From positions 94,340 through 158,339 of the forward strand of contig NZ_AZUZ01000006.1 of the NCBI RefSeq assembly GCF_000513955.1: a stretch of DNA of 64,000 nt. The letters are read 5' to 3'. This DNA is from Pseudoxanthomonas suwonensis J47. GTDB lineage: Bacteria; Pseudomonadota; Gammaproteobacteria; Xanthomonadales; Xanthomonadaceae. Below the pieces are notes generated by a model. It ran no database searches. It was given only the letters and a program-made list of their open reading frames with translations, and was not told the DNA's origin. The stretch's first letter is position 1. Every line of letters begins with the position of its first letter. This document shows positions 37,609 to 46,319 of the stretch, in pieces. A program made the position numbers and the translations under genes.

Positions 37609-38276
37609 GGATCGAGCGAGAGGAGCAGGCGCTGGGCGCGCCAGACCCAGGCCTGGAGCAGATACCAGAAGGCCAGCAGCAGGCCGAGCTGCCATTCGAG
37701 TGCGTTCTCCAGCCGGTCCTGACGATCACGGTCCTGCATCAGCGCGTCGGCAACGACGTTGACCGCGCCCAGCAGCAGCATCGCAATGCAGACCGCCAGC
37801 ATCGCTCCCCATGGGATGCGCTGCAGTGACCGCACGCTTCCACGCCAGCGTCGCAGGAACAGGAGCTGCGCCAGGTAACCGCAGCCGAAGAACACCGTGA
37901 TGCCGTAGCGGCGCAGGAATCCGTAGGCCGCGCCTTCGGTGCCGAGGAAGACAGCGTAGACGCCCAGCGCCACCGCGGCCGCGGCACCCAGGGCCGCCAG
38001 CAGGCGCGACGGTGCGCCTGCACCAACCCAGCGCGAAGCCAGCCACCAGTGCGCCGCCAGCAGCACCGCGCATGGCAGCACCAGCAGCCGGAACAGGTGG
38101 TTGCCCAGTCCGTGCCGTGCCGCCCGGCTGATCGAGGTGCAGCCGTCCCAGTACGGATTGCAGGGCTCGATGTAGCCGGCGCGCAGCGACAGCCACCAGG
38201 CCAGGTGCGCGGCCACGAGCAGCAACAGCGCGATCGCCAGCGGGAAGGTCCACAAACGGATGGCCACCTGCGCCAT
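37605..38276 (-). CDS. Hypothetical polytopic membrane protein
   Basis: A 223-residue protein with about six hydrophobic helices. The first loop (GYIEPCNPYWDGCTSISRAA) holds two cysteines that could pair outside the membrane and has the SISRAAR look of Frag1/DRAM-like membrane proteins; this resemblance is weak. The helices include LLVLPCAVLLAAHWWLASRW and AMLAVCIAMLLLGAVNVVAD. It lies 70 bp downstream of the discoidin-domain gene on the same strand and may be the last gene of that operon. Its stop codon is part of a REP element, so the C-terminus may have been altered by REP insertion. Confidence 0.75.
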   Translation of the reverse strand: MAQVAIRLWTFPLAIALLLLVAAHLAWWLSLRAGYIEPCNPYWDGCTSISRAARHGLGNHLFRLLVLPCAVLLAAHWWLASRWVGAGAPSRLLAALGAAAAVALGVYAVFLGTEGAAYGFLRRYGITVFFGCGYLAQLLFLRRWRGSVRSLQRIPWGAMLAVCIAMLLLGAVNVVADALMQDRDRQDRLENALEWQLGLLLAFWYLLQAWVWRAQRLLLSLDP

Positions 38277-38346
38277 GCCACCTCCAGTCACGCAGCGGGA
38301 CGCCCGCTGCGACGCCTGCTCGATCGCCAGTGGGCCGCCCTGCCGG

Positions 38347-41300
38347 TTACGGCGTGTCGCCCACCTCGATCCGCACCTTCGCTCCCGGCCGGTAGATGCG
38401 CAGCTCGCCGTTCGACCACTTCGCCGGGCGGCCATCGATGGTCGTGGCGCCCGGCGGGCCCGGATACGGCCAAGGCAGCACCAGCCCGCCACGCGGGATC
38501 CCGCTGCCCTCGTCCACCTGCAGCTCGAGCCAGCGCCCGTCGCGGCGCAGCGAATAGCCCAGGCGGCCATGCGGCGTGTACAGCCCCTCGACCGCCATGC
38601 CCTCGCCTTCGAACCAGGCCACCGGCACGCCCGCGGCCAGCACCAGGCTGTCGTCGCGCTCGCGCGCATAGGCGAACATGTCCAGCGCCGAGCGCAGGAA
38701 GTCCGAGGCCACCCATGCGTGCGGCAGGTCGCCGACGAAGAACGGCTTGCGCTGCGTCGAGGACACCACCTCGGCCCACTGGTTCCAGTGCTTCGGCGCG
38801 CGGTCGGCGAAGAAGTACTCCACCACTTCCCACGCCCGCTCGCGCCAGCCCAGGCGGACGAAGGCGGCGACGTTGCGCCACTCGTACGGCGTGTAGTCCT
38901 TCCATTCGCGCTGGCCGTCGCGGCGCTGCACGAACTCGCGCCAGTAACGCTCGAAGGTGTTCTCCAGCAGGTCGCGCGGCAGCCAGTCCTGCTCGCCGCC
39001 GGGCGCCAGCGCGATCGTGGTCGAGGTCGGGTCGAAGTCGCCCAGCTCGGCCGCGCCGGGCAGGTAGTCGATACCGTGGCGGCGCGTCGCCGCGCGCAGC
39101 GAGGCGGCCAGGTCGGCGCGGAACTGGTCGCGCGCGGCGGCCATGCGCCGGGCGTCGGCATCGCGCCCCAGCGCCTGCGCGATCTCCACCGCGTCCTTGT
39201 AACCGCGCAGCGCCCAGAAGTTGTCCCAGTACGAGTGCATCGGCTTGGCCGAATAGCCCTCGTGGCTGATCGACACAGGCATCATCCCGTAGAACGCCGG
39301 GTCGAGCCCGCGATTGGCCTCGGTGCGCTCGCTGGCGCGCAGCTCCTCCATGTAGGCGAACGCGCCTTCCACGTGCGGCCACATCGTCTCCAGGAAGGCG
39401 CGGTCGCCGGTGTAGCGCCAGTACTCGGCGATGTTGAAGATCAGCTCGCCATGGCTGTCGTTCTCCGGCACCGGGTCGCTGCCGCGGTCATCGACGCAGC
39501 ACGGCACCTTGCCGTTGTCGAACTGGAACGGCGCGTACCACTCCAGGTAGTCGCGCACCACCTCGGGCCGGCCCAGCCGCAGCAGGCCTTCGGAGATCAT
39601 CGCGCCGTCCCGGATCCAGCTGCGCGAATAGGAGCGCGTGCCCGGCTGCAGCCGCGCACCGACCCGCGAGACCAGCATATGCGCCAGCGCGGTATGCACG
39701 GTATCCGCGAAGGCCTGACCCTCCGCCGGCAGGCGCAGCCGGACCTGGCCCAGCAGGTCGCGCCAGTACGCCTCTGCCTCTGTCGTCGCGCGCTTGGCAT
39801 CGAAACCCTCCGGCAACCGCGCTGCACCGGACAGTGGTGCCACCAGCGCGACTTCGCGCGATTCGCCCGGGGCCAGCCGCCAGCGGTACAGCAGCATGCC
39901 CGAGGCCAGGCCGGTGGGATCGTCCACTTCGGTCGCCGCGGGGATGTCGTCGCCCGCCAGCCGCATCACCTCCAGCCCCGCATCGAAGGGCGTGGCGAAG
40001 CCTGCATCCGGCGCCTGCGCCGCGAACACCCGGGGACGTCCGTCCACCGCCACGGTGCTTCCGTTGATCGCCAGCTGCCTGATCGGGCTCACGCCGCCGA
40101 TGGTGTTGAGGAACTGGCTCGGCGGGTTGACCTGCAGCGGCCGCACCGCCAACGCCAGCACGAGATCGCGCGGCTGCGGATGCGGATTGGTCAGGCGGTA
40201 GCGCGCCACCAGCTGCGACTCCTCTGCCGTACCCCGGGCGAAAGCGAGCACCTCCAGCAGCGGCTTCGCGCCCGCGGCCGCCTCCGGCAGTGTCCAGGTC
40301 ACGTGCGGCATCGGCAGTCCGCCGTCCGGCAGGCCCTGCCCGGTGCGCACGTCGGCCCAGCTGAGCAACCGGCCGTCGTCGACCACGAACGGCTCGATGC
40401 TGAAGCCGCCGCGCGCTACTTCGACCGCGCCGTCCTCGCCGATGAGGCCCTGCTCCACCCCGCCATCGATGCCGACGATGGTCCAGTACGGCTGTTCGCC
40501 GCTGAACCCGCGCGGCAGCCAGCCGCGCGGCAGGTCGGCGGCCACCGCCTTGATGAAGTCGTTCGGATGCGCGGAGAAGGCCAGCGGCTGCACCTGCGCC
40601 TCGGCCAGCGCGTAGCGCACTCCCTCGAGCACCAGGGCAATACGCCGCGCCTCGGTTTCGGGCAATGCGATCCAGTCGGTCTTGCCAAGTCCCTGGTCGA
40701 CGCGGCGCACCTCGCGCCAACTGCCGCCGGGCAGGTCTTCCAGCTCGATGCGGTAGCGCGCCGGCCGCCGCCCTGCATCGGCCCAGTGCAGCCGCAGCCC
40801 GCCGAACTCGCGCACTTCGCCCAGGTCCAGCACCAGCCGCTGGCTGCCGCGGGCCTCCCAGGCAGTGGCCAGGTCGCCATCGATCGCACGGCCGGCGGTG
40901 GCCTGCGAGCTGCTCGCCTCGACCGCCACCGCCTTGGGCGGCGTCACCGGATCCGGCGGCAGCACTTCCAGCGCCAGCTGGTCGAAGCACACCGAACCGG
41001 CGCCGCCGGCGTTGTTGTAGATGGTGAACTCGACCTTGGCGCTGCGTCGCAGGACCTTGTCGGGGTCCGGTCCCCAGGCCTTGTCGATATGGCGCTTGCG
41101 GTAACGGACCCCGGTCCACTCCGCCGGGAAGGCGAAGCGCGGCCGGTTCACCCACCACACGTTGTCGCCGCTGGCGTCGACCAGCTTGAACTGCAGGTCG
41201 TTGGCCGGCGAATCGCCGCGCAGCTGGAAGCTGAAGCGGTAGTTCTCCGGGAACTCCAGCGGCAGGTCGCGCTGGATGCCGACGTAGCCGGACACGCCGT

Positions 41301-41523
41301 TGAAGTCGTAGTCCAGGCACAGCGCGCCGCCCTCGACGCCCTCGATCCGGCGGATCGAACCGCTGACCTGGTTGGAGGTGACCACGCGCCACGGCGTCGG
41401 GTCCTCGAAGCCGTCGAGGACTTGCGGCTGGGCCTGCGCCGCAGGCGGGGCGAACGCCGCGGCCAGCAGCAGCGCCCAGCCGGTCCCGCACACCGCGCCA
41501 TCCACGCCCGTCCGCACCGCCAT
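38347..41523 (-). CDS. Secreted discoidin-domain, six-hairpin glycosidase-like protein
   Basis: A 1058-residue exported protein. A signal peptide (ALLLAAAFAPPAAQAQ, cleavage near 31) is followed by a jelly-roll-like N-terminal domain (about 35-180). An F5/8 type C/discoidin-like domain comes next (about 190-315: AVEASSSQATAGRAIDGDLA, then LVLDLGEVREFGGLRLHW). A beta-rich linker follows, then an (alpha/alpha)6 barrel from about 600 (SRSWIRDGAMISEGLLRLG, ENDSHGELIFNIAEYWRYTG, YWDNFWALRGYKDAVEIA). This is the layout of polysaccharide-acting enzymes, but I cannot name the GH family or substrate. GAGG lies 8 nt before the ATG at 41523. It is 10 bp downstream of the permease gene, so it is co-transcribed with the ABC importer. 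Confidence 0.85.
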   Translation of the reverse strand: MAVRTGVDGAVCGTGWALLLAAAFAPPAAQAQPQVLDGFEDPTPWRVVTSNQVSGSIRRIEGVEGGALCLDYDFNGVSGYVGIQRDLPLEFPENYRFSFQLRGDSPANDLQFKLVDASGDNVWWVNRPRFAFPAEWTGVRYRKRHIDKAWGPDPDKVLRRSAKVEFTIYNNAGGAGSVCFDQLALEVLPPDPVTPPKAVAVEASSSQATAGRAIDGDLATAWEARGSQRLVLDLGEVREFGGLRLHWADAGRRPARYRIELEDLPGGSWREVRRVDQGLGKTDWIALPETEARRIALVLEGVRYALAEAQVQPLAFSAHPNDFIKAVAADLPRGWLPRGFSGEQPYWTIVGIDGGVEQGLIGEDGAVEVARGGFSIEPFVVDDGRLLSWADVRTGQGLPDGGLPMPHVTWTLPEAAAGAKPLLEVLAFARGTAEESQLVARYRLTNPHPQPRDLVLALAVRPLQVNPPSQFLNTIGGVSPIRQLAINGSTVAVDGRPRVFAAQAPDAGFATPFDAGLEVMRLAGDDIPAATEVDDPTGLASGMLLYRWRLAPGESREVALVAPLSGAARLPEGFDAKRATTEAEAYWRDLLGQVRLRLPAEGQAFADTVHTALAHMLVSRVGARLQPGTRSYSRSWIRDGAMISEGLLRLGRPEVVRDYLEWYAPFQFDNGKVPCCVDDRGSDPVPENDSHGELIFNIAEYWRYTGDRAFLETMWPHVEGAFAYMEELRASERTEANRGLDPAFYGMMPVSISHEGYSAKPMHSYWDNFWALRGYKDAVEIAQALGRDADARRMAAARDQFRADLAASLRAATRRHGIDYLPGAAELGDFDPTSTTIALAPGGEQDWLPRDLLENTFERYWREFVQRRDGQREWKDYTPYEWRNVAAFVRLGWRERAWEVVEYFFADRAPKHWNQWAEVVSSTQRKPFFVGDLPHAWVASDFLRSALDMFAYARERDDSLVLAAGVPVAWFEGEGMAVEGLYTPHGRLGYSLRRDGRWLELQVDEGSGIPRGGLVLPWPYPGPPGATTIDGRPAKWSNGELRIYRPGAKVRIEVGDTP

Positions 41524-41533
41524 CACCGCCACC

Positions 41534-42370
41534 TCAACCCTTGACGCTGCCCAGCAGCAGGCCCTGTATGTAGTAACGCTGCAGCACCAGGAACAGCAGC
41601 AGCACCGGCAGCACGGTCACCACCGCGCCGGCCATCATCATCTCCACGTCCATGATGTGCTCGCGCGACAGCGAGGCCAACGCCACCGGCAGCGTGTAGT
41701 GCTCCTGGTCGGTCAGCACGATCAGCGGCCACATGAAGTCGTTCCACGCCGCCATGAAGGTGAAGATGGCCAGGGTCACCAGCACCGGCTTGAGCATGGG
41801 CAGGACGATGCGGAAGAAGATCCGCCACTCCCCCGCCCCGTCGATCCGCGCCGCTTCCAGCAGTTCGTCGGGGATCGAGCGCGCGTACTGGCGCACCAGG
41901 AAGATGCCGAACACGCTGGCCAGCGCCGGCGCCACCACGCCGCCGTAGCTGTTCACCAGGCCCAGCTGCTTCATCATCAGGAACAGCGGCAGCATCGCCA
42001 CCTGCGCCGGGATCACCAGCGCCGCCAGCAGCAGCTGGAACACCCGCTCGCGGCCGGCGAAGCGCAGCTTGGCGAAGGCGTAGCCGGCCAGGGTGTTGAA
42101 CAGCAGCGAGCCCAGGGTGATCGCCGAGGACACCAGCAGGCTGTTGGCGAAGTTCCGGGCCATGCCGGTGCGCGCGAACATCTCGCGGTAGCTGTCGAAG
42201 CTGGCCTGCGACGGCAGCAGCGGCGGCGGGAAGCGGCTGGCCTCGCCGGCCGGCATGAACGACACCGCCACCATCCACAGCAGTGGCGCCAGGCTGACCA
42301 CGGCCAGCGCCAGCAGCGCGCCGTTGACCAGCAGCCCGTGCCAGCGCGACTGCCCGACCTCGCGGCTCAT
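41534..42370 (-). CDS. Carbohydrate ABC transporter permease (MalG type)
   Basis: The 278-residue inner-membrane permease has six helices and the EAA loop EAARIDGAGEWRIFFRIVLPML, which docks with the ATPase. The C-terminus is MalG-like (FLVLQRYYIQGLLLGSVKG, cut here at the conserved GxVKG end). It overlaps the MalF-type gene by 4 bp. No ATPase gene lies in this operon; UgpC at 29678-30751 is the likely partner. Confidence 0.94.
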   Translation of the reverse strand: MSREVGQSRWHGLLVNGALLALAVVSLAPLLWMVAVSFMPAGEASRFPPPLLPSQASFDSYREMFARTGMARNFANSLLVSSAITLGSLLFNTLAGYAFAKLRFAGRERVFQLLLAALVIPAQVAMLPLFLMMKQLGLVNSYGGVVAPALASVFGIFLVRQYARSIPDELLEAARIDGAGEWRIFFRIVLPMLKPVLVTLAIFTFMAAWNDFMWPLIVLTDQEHYTLPVALASLSREHIMDVEMMMAGAVVTVLPVLLLFLVLQRYYIQGLLLGSVKG

Positions 42371-43245
42371 ACCAGCTCCTTCCGGCGGCCCAGCCGCAGC
42401 AGCAGCGTGGTCACGCCGAGGATGATCAGGAACAGCAGGAACGCCACCGCCGAGGCGCGGCCCAGGTTCCACCACTTGAAGCCTTCCTCGAACATGAAGT
42501 ACAGCACGCTGACCGTGCTCTGCAGCGGGTCGCCGCGGGTCATCACGTAGGGCTCGGCGAACAGCTGGAAGTAGCCGGACACGGTGATCACCCCGACCAC
42601 CAGCAGCACCGGCCCGAGCTGCGGCAGGGTGATGTGCAGGAACTGCTTCCAGCGCGAGGCGCCGTCGATCCGCGCCGCCTCGTACAGGTCGCGCGGGATC
42701 GCCTGCAGCCCGGCGAGGAAGATCACCATGTTGTATCCGAAGTTCTTCCACACCGCGAACAGGATGATGGTCGGCATCGCCCAGCGCGGGTCGCCCAGCC
42801 AGTCGACCGGGCCGATGCCCGCGTGGCCCAGCGCCCAGTTCACCAGGCCGTAGCTGGTGTGGAACAGGTAGCGCCAGATCACCGCAACCGCCACCAGGGT
42901 GGTCACCACCGGGGCGAACAGCGCGGTGCGGAACAAGGCCCGGAAGCGCGCGGCCGGCGCGTTGAGCAGCAGCGCCGCGCCCAGCGAGACGGCGATCGAT
43001 AGCGGCACGCCGACCACCACGAAGTAAGTGGTGTTCCACAGCGCCTTCCAGAACATCGGCGTGCGCAGCAGCTCCAGGTAGTTGTCCAGGGCGACGAAGC
43101 GCAGGTCGCCCATGTCGGCCAGGGCGTAGAGGTCGAAGTCGGTCAGGCTCAGCGCCAGCGCCGACAGCACCGGCAGGCCGAAGAACAGGCCGATCACCAG
43201 CAGTGCCGGCGCGGCGAACACCCATCCGGCCAGGGACGGCTTCAT
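42367..43245 (-). CDS. Sugar ABC transporter permease (MalF type)
   Basis: The 292-residue permease has six helices (start WVFAAPALLVIGLFFGLPVL) and the EAA motif EAARIDGASRWKQFLHITLP. It pairs with the MalG-type protein to form the channel. The ATG at 43243-43245 overlaps the binding-protein stop by 4 bp. It is shorter than E. coli MalF because the large periplasmic loop is missing, as in most CUT1 systems. Confidence 0.94.
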   Translation of the reverse strand: MKPSLAGWVFAAPALLVIGLFFGLPVLSALALSLTDFDLYALADMGDLRFVALDNYLELLRTPMFWKALWNTTYFVVVGVPLSIAVSLGAALLLNAPAARFRALFRTALFAPVVTTLVAVAVIWRYLFHTSYGLVNWALGHAGIGPVDWLGDPRWAMPTIILFAVWKNFGYNMVIFLAGLQAIPRDLYEAARIDGASRWKQFLHITLPQLGPVLLVVGVITVSGYFQLFAEPYVMTRGDPLQSTVSVLYFMFEEGFKWWNLGRASAVAFLLFLIILGVTTLLLRLGRRKELV

Positions 43246-44540
43246 GGCGTGCTCCCTGCCGCGGCGGCCGCACGATCGCGTTCGCGCAGCCAGCGGCGTT
43301 TCTCGAGGATCGCGTCGACCCGCTCGTCCAGCTCGCGCAGCGCCTGGTCCTGCGACTGCCCGCCGCGGACCACGCGTTCGCTGGCGATGCGCATTTCCTG
43401 GGCGATGCGTTCCCACTCCAGCACCCGCGGCGCCGGGCGCACCCGCTCCAGCTGGTCACGGAACGCGCGCGACAGCTCGTCACCAGCCAGCTCCGGGTGC
43501 TCCCAGGTGCTGCGCCGCGGCGGCAGGTCGCCGATCAGGGCGTGGAAGCGCTGCTGGATGTCCGGCCGCGACAGGAACTCGACGAGCTTCCAGGCCTGTT
43601 CCTTGCGCGGCGAGTCGCGGAACACCACCAGGCTGGTGCCGCCGGCGATGCCGGCGCCCGGGCCGTCGGGACCGGGCAGCGGCATCGTGCCCCACTGGCC
43701 TGCCAGCGCCGGCGGCTGGCGCTTGCGGAACTCGCGGATGTTCCAGGGCCCGGACAGGTAGAACGCGTAGAAGCCGTTGAAGAACTCGTCCCAGACGTTG
43801 GAGATCTGGGTCTCGGACATCTTCGGCGCCCAGCCCTGCTCGAACGTGTTGGCGTAGAACGCCATCGCCCGGCGGAAACCGGGGCTCTGGAAGTTGCCGC
43901 GGGTATCGTCGTCGCGCAGCAGCGGATCGTCCTGCTGCAGGCCCAGCGACAGCAGCTGCTCGAACTCGTTGACCGGCATCAGGATCGCATAGCGGTCCGG
44001 GCCGACGTGGCGCTTCACCGCGGCCATCGCCTGTTCCCACTCGGCCCAGTCGCGCGGGTTCTCCGCCACGCCGGCCTCGCGCAGCAGGTCGCGGCGGTAG
44101 AACAGCAGGCGCGTGTCCACGTACCAGGGGATGCCGATCAGCTCCCCGTCGATCACGCTGGTTTCCCACACGCCGGGGAAGTAGTCGGCCTGCTCGACCA
44201 CCGCCGAGGCGTCGACCGAGGCCTGCAGCGGTTCCAGCACGCCCAGCGCGGCGAACTCCGGCAGCCAGGTATTGCCGAGCTGGCACACGTCCGGCAGCGC
44301 CTCGGCGGCGAAGGCGGTCAGCAGCTTCTCGTGCGCCGCCGACCACGGCACCTGCTGGATCTCCACCTTGATGCCGCTCTCGCGCTCGAACTCGGGCAGC
44401 AGCGTCGCCACCACCTCGGCCTCGCGACCCATCGCCCAGAAACGCAGCGGCTCGTCCTGCTGGTGGCCGCAGCCGGCCAGCAGCAGCGATGCCAGCATCA
44501 CCATCACGGCGACGCCCGGCAGTGCCCGCAACCGGCGCAT
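43242..44540 (-). CDS. Extracellular sugar-binding lipoprotein (family 1)
   Basis: The 432-residue lipoprotein has a lipobox LLAGC with Cys24. The family-1 solute-binding fold follows (LRFWAMGREAEVVATLLPEF, LPDVCQLGNTWLPEFAAL, GIPWYVDTRLLFYRRDLL, NGFYAFYLSGPW). It would pass oligosaccharides from the periplasm to the MalF/MalG-type permeases. The ATG at 44540 is my choice. A GTG 12 bp upstream at 44552 overlaps the glucoamylase-like stop (GTGA) and is a real alternative. Confidence 0.92.
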   Translation of the reverse strand: MRRLRALPGVAVMVMLASLLLAGCGHQQDEPLRFWAMGREAEVVATLLPEFERESGIKVEIQQVPWSAAHEKLLTAFAAEALPDVCQLGNTWLPEFAALGVLEPLQASVDASAVVEQADYFPGVWETSVIDGELIGIPWYVDTRLLFYRRDLLREAGVAENPRDWAEWEQAMAAVKRHVGPDRYAILMPVNEFEQLLSLGLQQDDPLLRDDDTRGNFQSPGFRRAMAFYANTFEQGWAPKMSETQISNVWDEFFNGFYAFYLSGPWNIREFRKRQPPALAGQWGTMPLPGPDGPGAGIAGGTSLVVFRDSPRKEQAWKLVEFLSRPDIQQRFHALIGDLPPRRSTWEHPELAGDELSRAFRDQLERVRPAPRVLEWERIAQEMRIASERVVRGGQSQDQALRELDERVDAILEKRRWLRERDRAAAAAGSTP

Positions 44541-44548
44541 GCGCCCGC

Positions 44549-46183
44549 TCACTCTGGCGGCTGCGCCCGGTTGCTGGCGGGCTGGTCGTGCTGCTTCTGC
44601 GCCTCGGCGGCCGCCGCGCGCGACTCGGCCACGCCCAGCGCGCGGGCAGCCGCGGAACCCGGCGCGGCATCGTCCACCGGCACGGCTTCCTCGTCCTCCG
44701 GGGCCAGCCAGCCGCCGCGGAAGCCGGCGCGCTCCAGGCCGCGACGGATGTACGGGTTCTTCTTCATCACCGACCAGACGAACTCGTTCCGGTAGTTGGC
44801 GATCATCGCCAGGATCGGGCCCTGGTCGATGCCGATGTAGTCGCTGGCGACCCAGCCCTTGCCCGGCACCAGGCGACCGGTCTTCAGCGGGATGTCGAAC
44901 TCGAAGCTGGGATTGAACGAATCCAGGAAGCCGTAGCTGGAGTACAGGTAGTCGCCGTAGCGGCGGTGCATCTCCTCGGTGGCCGGGATCACCACCTCCG
45001 GCGCGAACACGATCGAGGAGATCGCCGCGGTCGGGACGATGGTGCCGTCGTCGAAGTTCTCGCGCAGGCCGGCGCCGCGCGAGGAATAGTGGCGGAACTC
45101 GCGCTCCTCGCCGCGGTAGATCTGGCGGGTGTTCTGCGGGCCGTCGCCGGCGGTCAGGCCCCACACGTTCTCGCCGTAGTCCTTCCACTTCATCGGGTTG
45201 GCGATGGCGTATTCGCGCTGGGCCAGGGCGGCGCGGCGGCTGTTGAGGAAGTAGTCGATCCCGCGCGCCCGCATGTACTGGTCCTGGATGTCGCGGAAGT
45301 CGATCCAGACGTGGCTGTACTGGTGGCCGAACAGCGGCCCGAACGACAGGTACTCCTGGCCGTAGTACACGCCCCAGTCGTGGTCGTAGGTGCGGGTCCA
45401 CACCGTCCACGCGTCCGGGTCCACCGGGTGGGTGGGCGAGCCGAGCGCCAGCACGTACAGCAGCATGGCCTCGTTGTAGCCCATCCAGTCGTGCTCGATG
45501 AAGCCGCTCTCGGGGAACCAGCCCATCGAGATCAGCGGCTTGCGCTGCTGCAGCCAGGTCCACTCCACCTTGCGGTAGAGCTGGTCGGCCAGGCGCCGGA
45601 TCTCGCGCTCGCGCGGGTCGTCGCCCTCGTAATACGACTGCGCGAACAGCACGCCCATCATCAGCAGCGCGGTGTCCACGCTCGACAGTTCCACCCAGCT
45701 GTCGTAGCGGTGGCCCTGCTGCATGTCCAGGAAGTGGTAGTAGAAGCCGTGGTAGCCGCCGCGCCCGGTGCGCTGCGGGCCCTGCGGGATGTCGCGCAGG
45801 AAGCGCAGCGTGGTAAGGGTGCGGTCGACTGCCTGGGTGCGGCTGATCCAGCCGTTCTCGATGCCGATCGGGTACGCGGTCAGGGCGAAGCCGATCGAGG
45901 CGATGCTGGCGAACGGCCGCGACGGGTAGCGGTCCGGGGTCAGGCCGTTCTGTTCGTTGGTGACGTCCCAGAAGAACTGGAAGGTGCGCTTCTCGATGTC
46001 GCGGAACAGCGGCGGCAGTTCCGGCCGCGGCGGGCGCTCGGGCAGCACCGGCTCGATCAGGATCACGTCGGGCTTCGGCGGCGGCGGCGCGGCGGGCGGC
46101 GGTGGCGGCTCACGGCCACAGGCGGCCAGCAGCCACATTGCCATGGCCAGTCCCGCCGCGATTCCCAGTTGCCGCCATTTCAC
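44549..46183 (-). CDS. PF10091 glucoamylase-domain lipoprotein (GH144-like)
   Basis: A 544-residue lipoprotein: signal peptide with lipobox LLAAC (Cys22), a Pro-rich spacer (about 25-60), then the PF10091 domain from RDIEKRTFQFFWDVTNEQNG. Landmarks are RYPSRPFASIASIGFAL, GGYHGFYYHFLD, STVDTAL-like SSVDTALLMMG, GWFPESGFIEHDWMGYNEAM and YGFLDSFNPSF. GH144 endo-beta-1,2-glucanases are built on this domain, but other PF10091 proteins are uncharacterised, so beta-1,2-glucan is only a hypothesis. The C-terminal Ala-rich tail is low complexity. The start is GTG at 46181-46183 with GAGG 8 nt upstream. It directly precedes the sugar-binding gene. Confidence 0.88.
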   Translation of the reverse strand: MKWRQLGIAAGLAMAMWLLAACGREPPPPPAAPPPPKPDVILIEPVLPERPPRPELPPLFRDIEKRTFQFFWDVTNEQNGLTPDRYPSRPFASIASIGFALTAYPIGIENGWISRTQAVDRTLTTLRFLRDIPQGPQRTGRGGYHGFYYHFLDMQQGHRYDSWVELSSVDTALLMMGVLFAQSYYEGDDPREREIRRLADQLYRKVEWTWLQQRKPLISMGWFPESGFIEHDWMGYNEAMLLYVLALGSPTHPVDPDAWTVWTRTYDHDWGVYYGQEYLSFGPLFGHQYSHVWIDFRDIQDQYMRARGIDYFLNSRRAALAQREYAIANPMKWKDYGENVWGLTAGDGPQNTRQIYRGEEREFRHYSSRGAGLRENFDDGTIVPTAAISSIVFAPEVVIPATEEMHRRYGDYLYSSYGFLDSFNPSFEFDIPLKTGRLVPGKGWVASDYIGIDQGPILAMIANYRNEFVWSVMKKNPYIRRGLERAGFRGGWLAPEDEEAVPVDDAAPGSAAARALGVAESRAAAAEAQKQHDQPASNRAQPPE

Positions 46184-46319
46184 CCTTGCGCCCTCGATGC
46201 CACGCCACTCCCCCGCCCTGCCAGGTTGTCCGCCACGCCGCGGACCGGCGGCGGCGGGAAACGCGACGACCGTCCCCGGCGGGAGAGGTGGCCGGGGGCG
46301 GCCGCCGCGCTTTTCGCGC

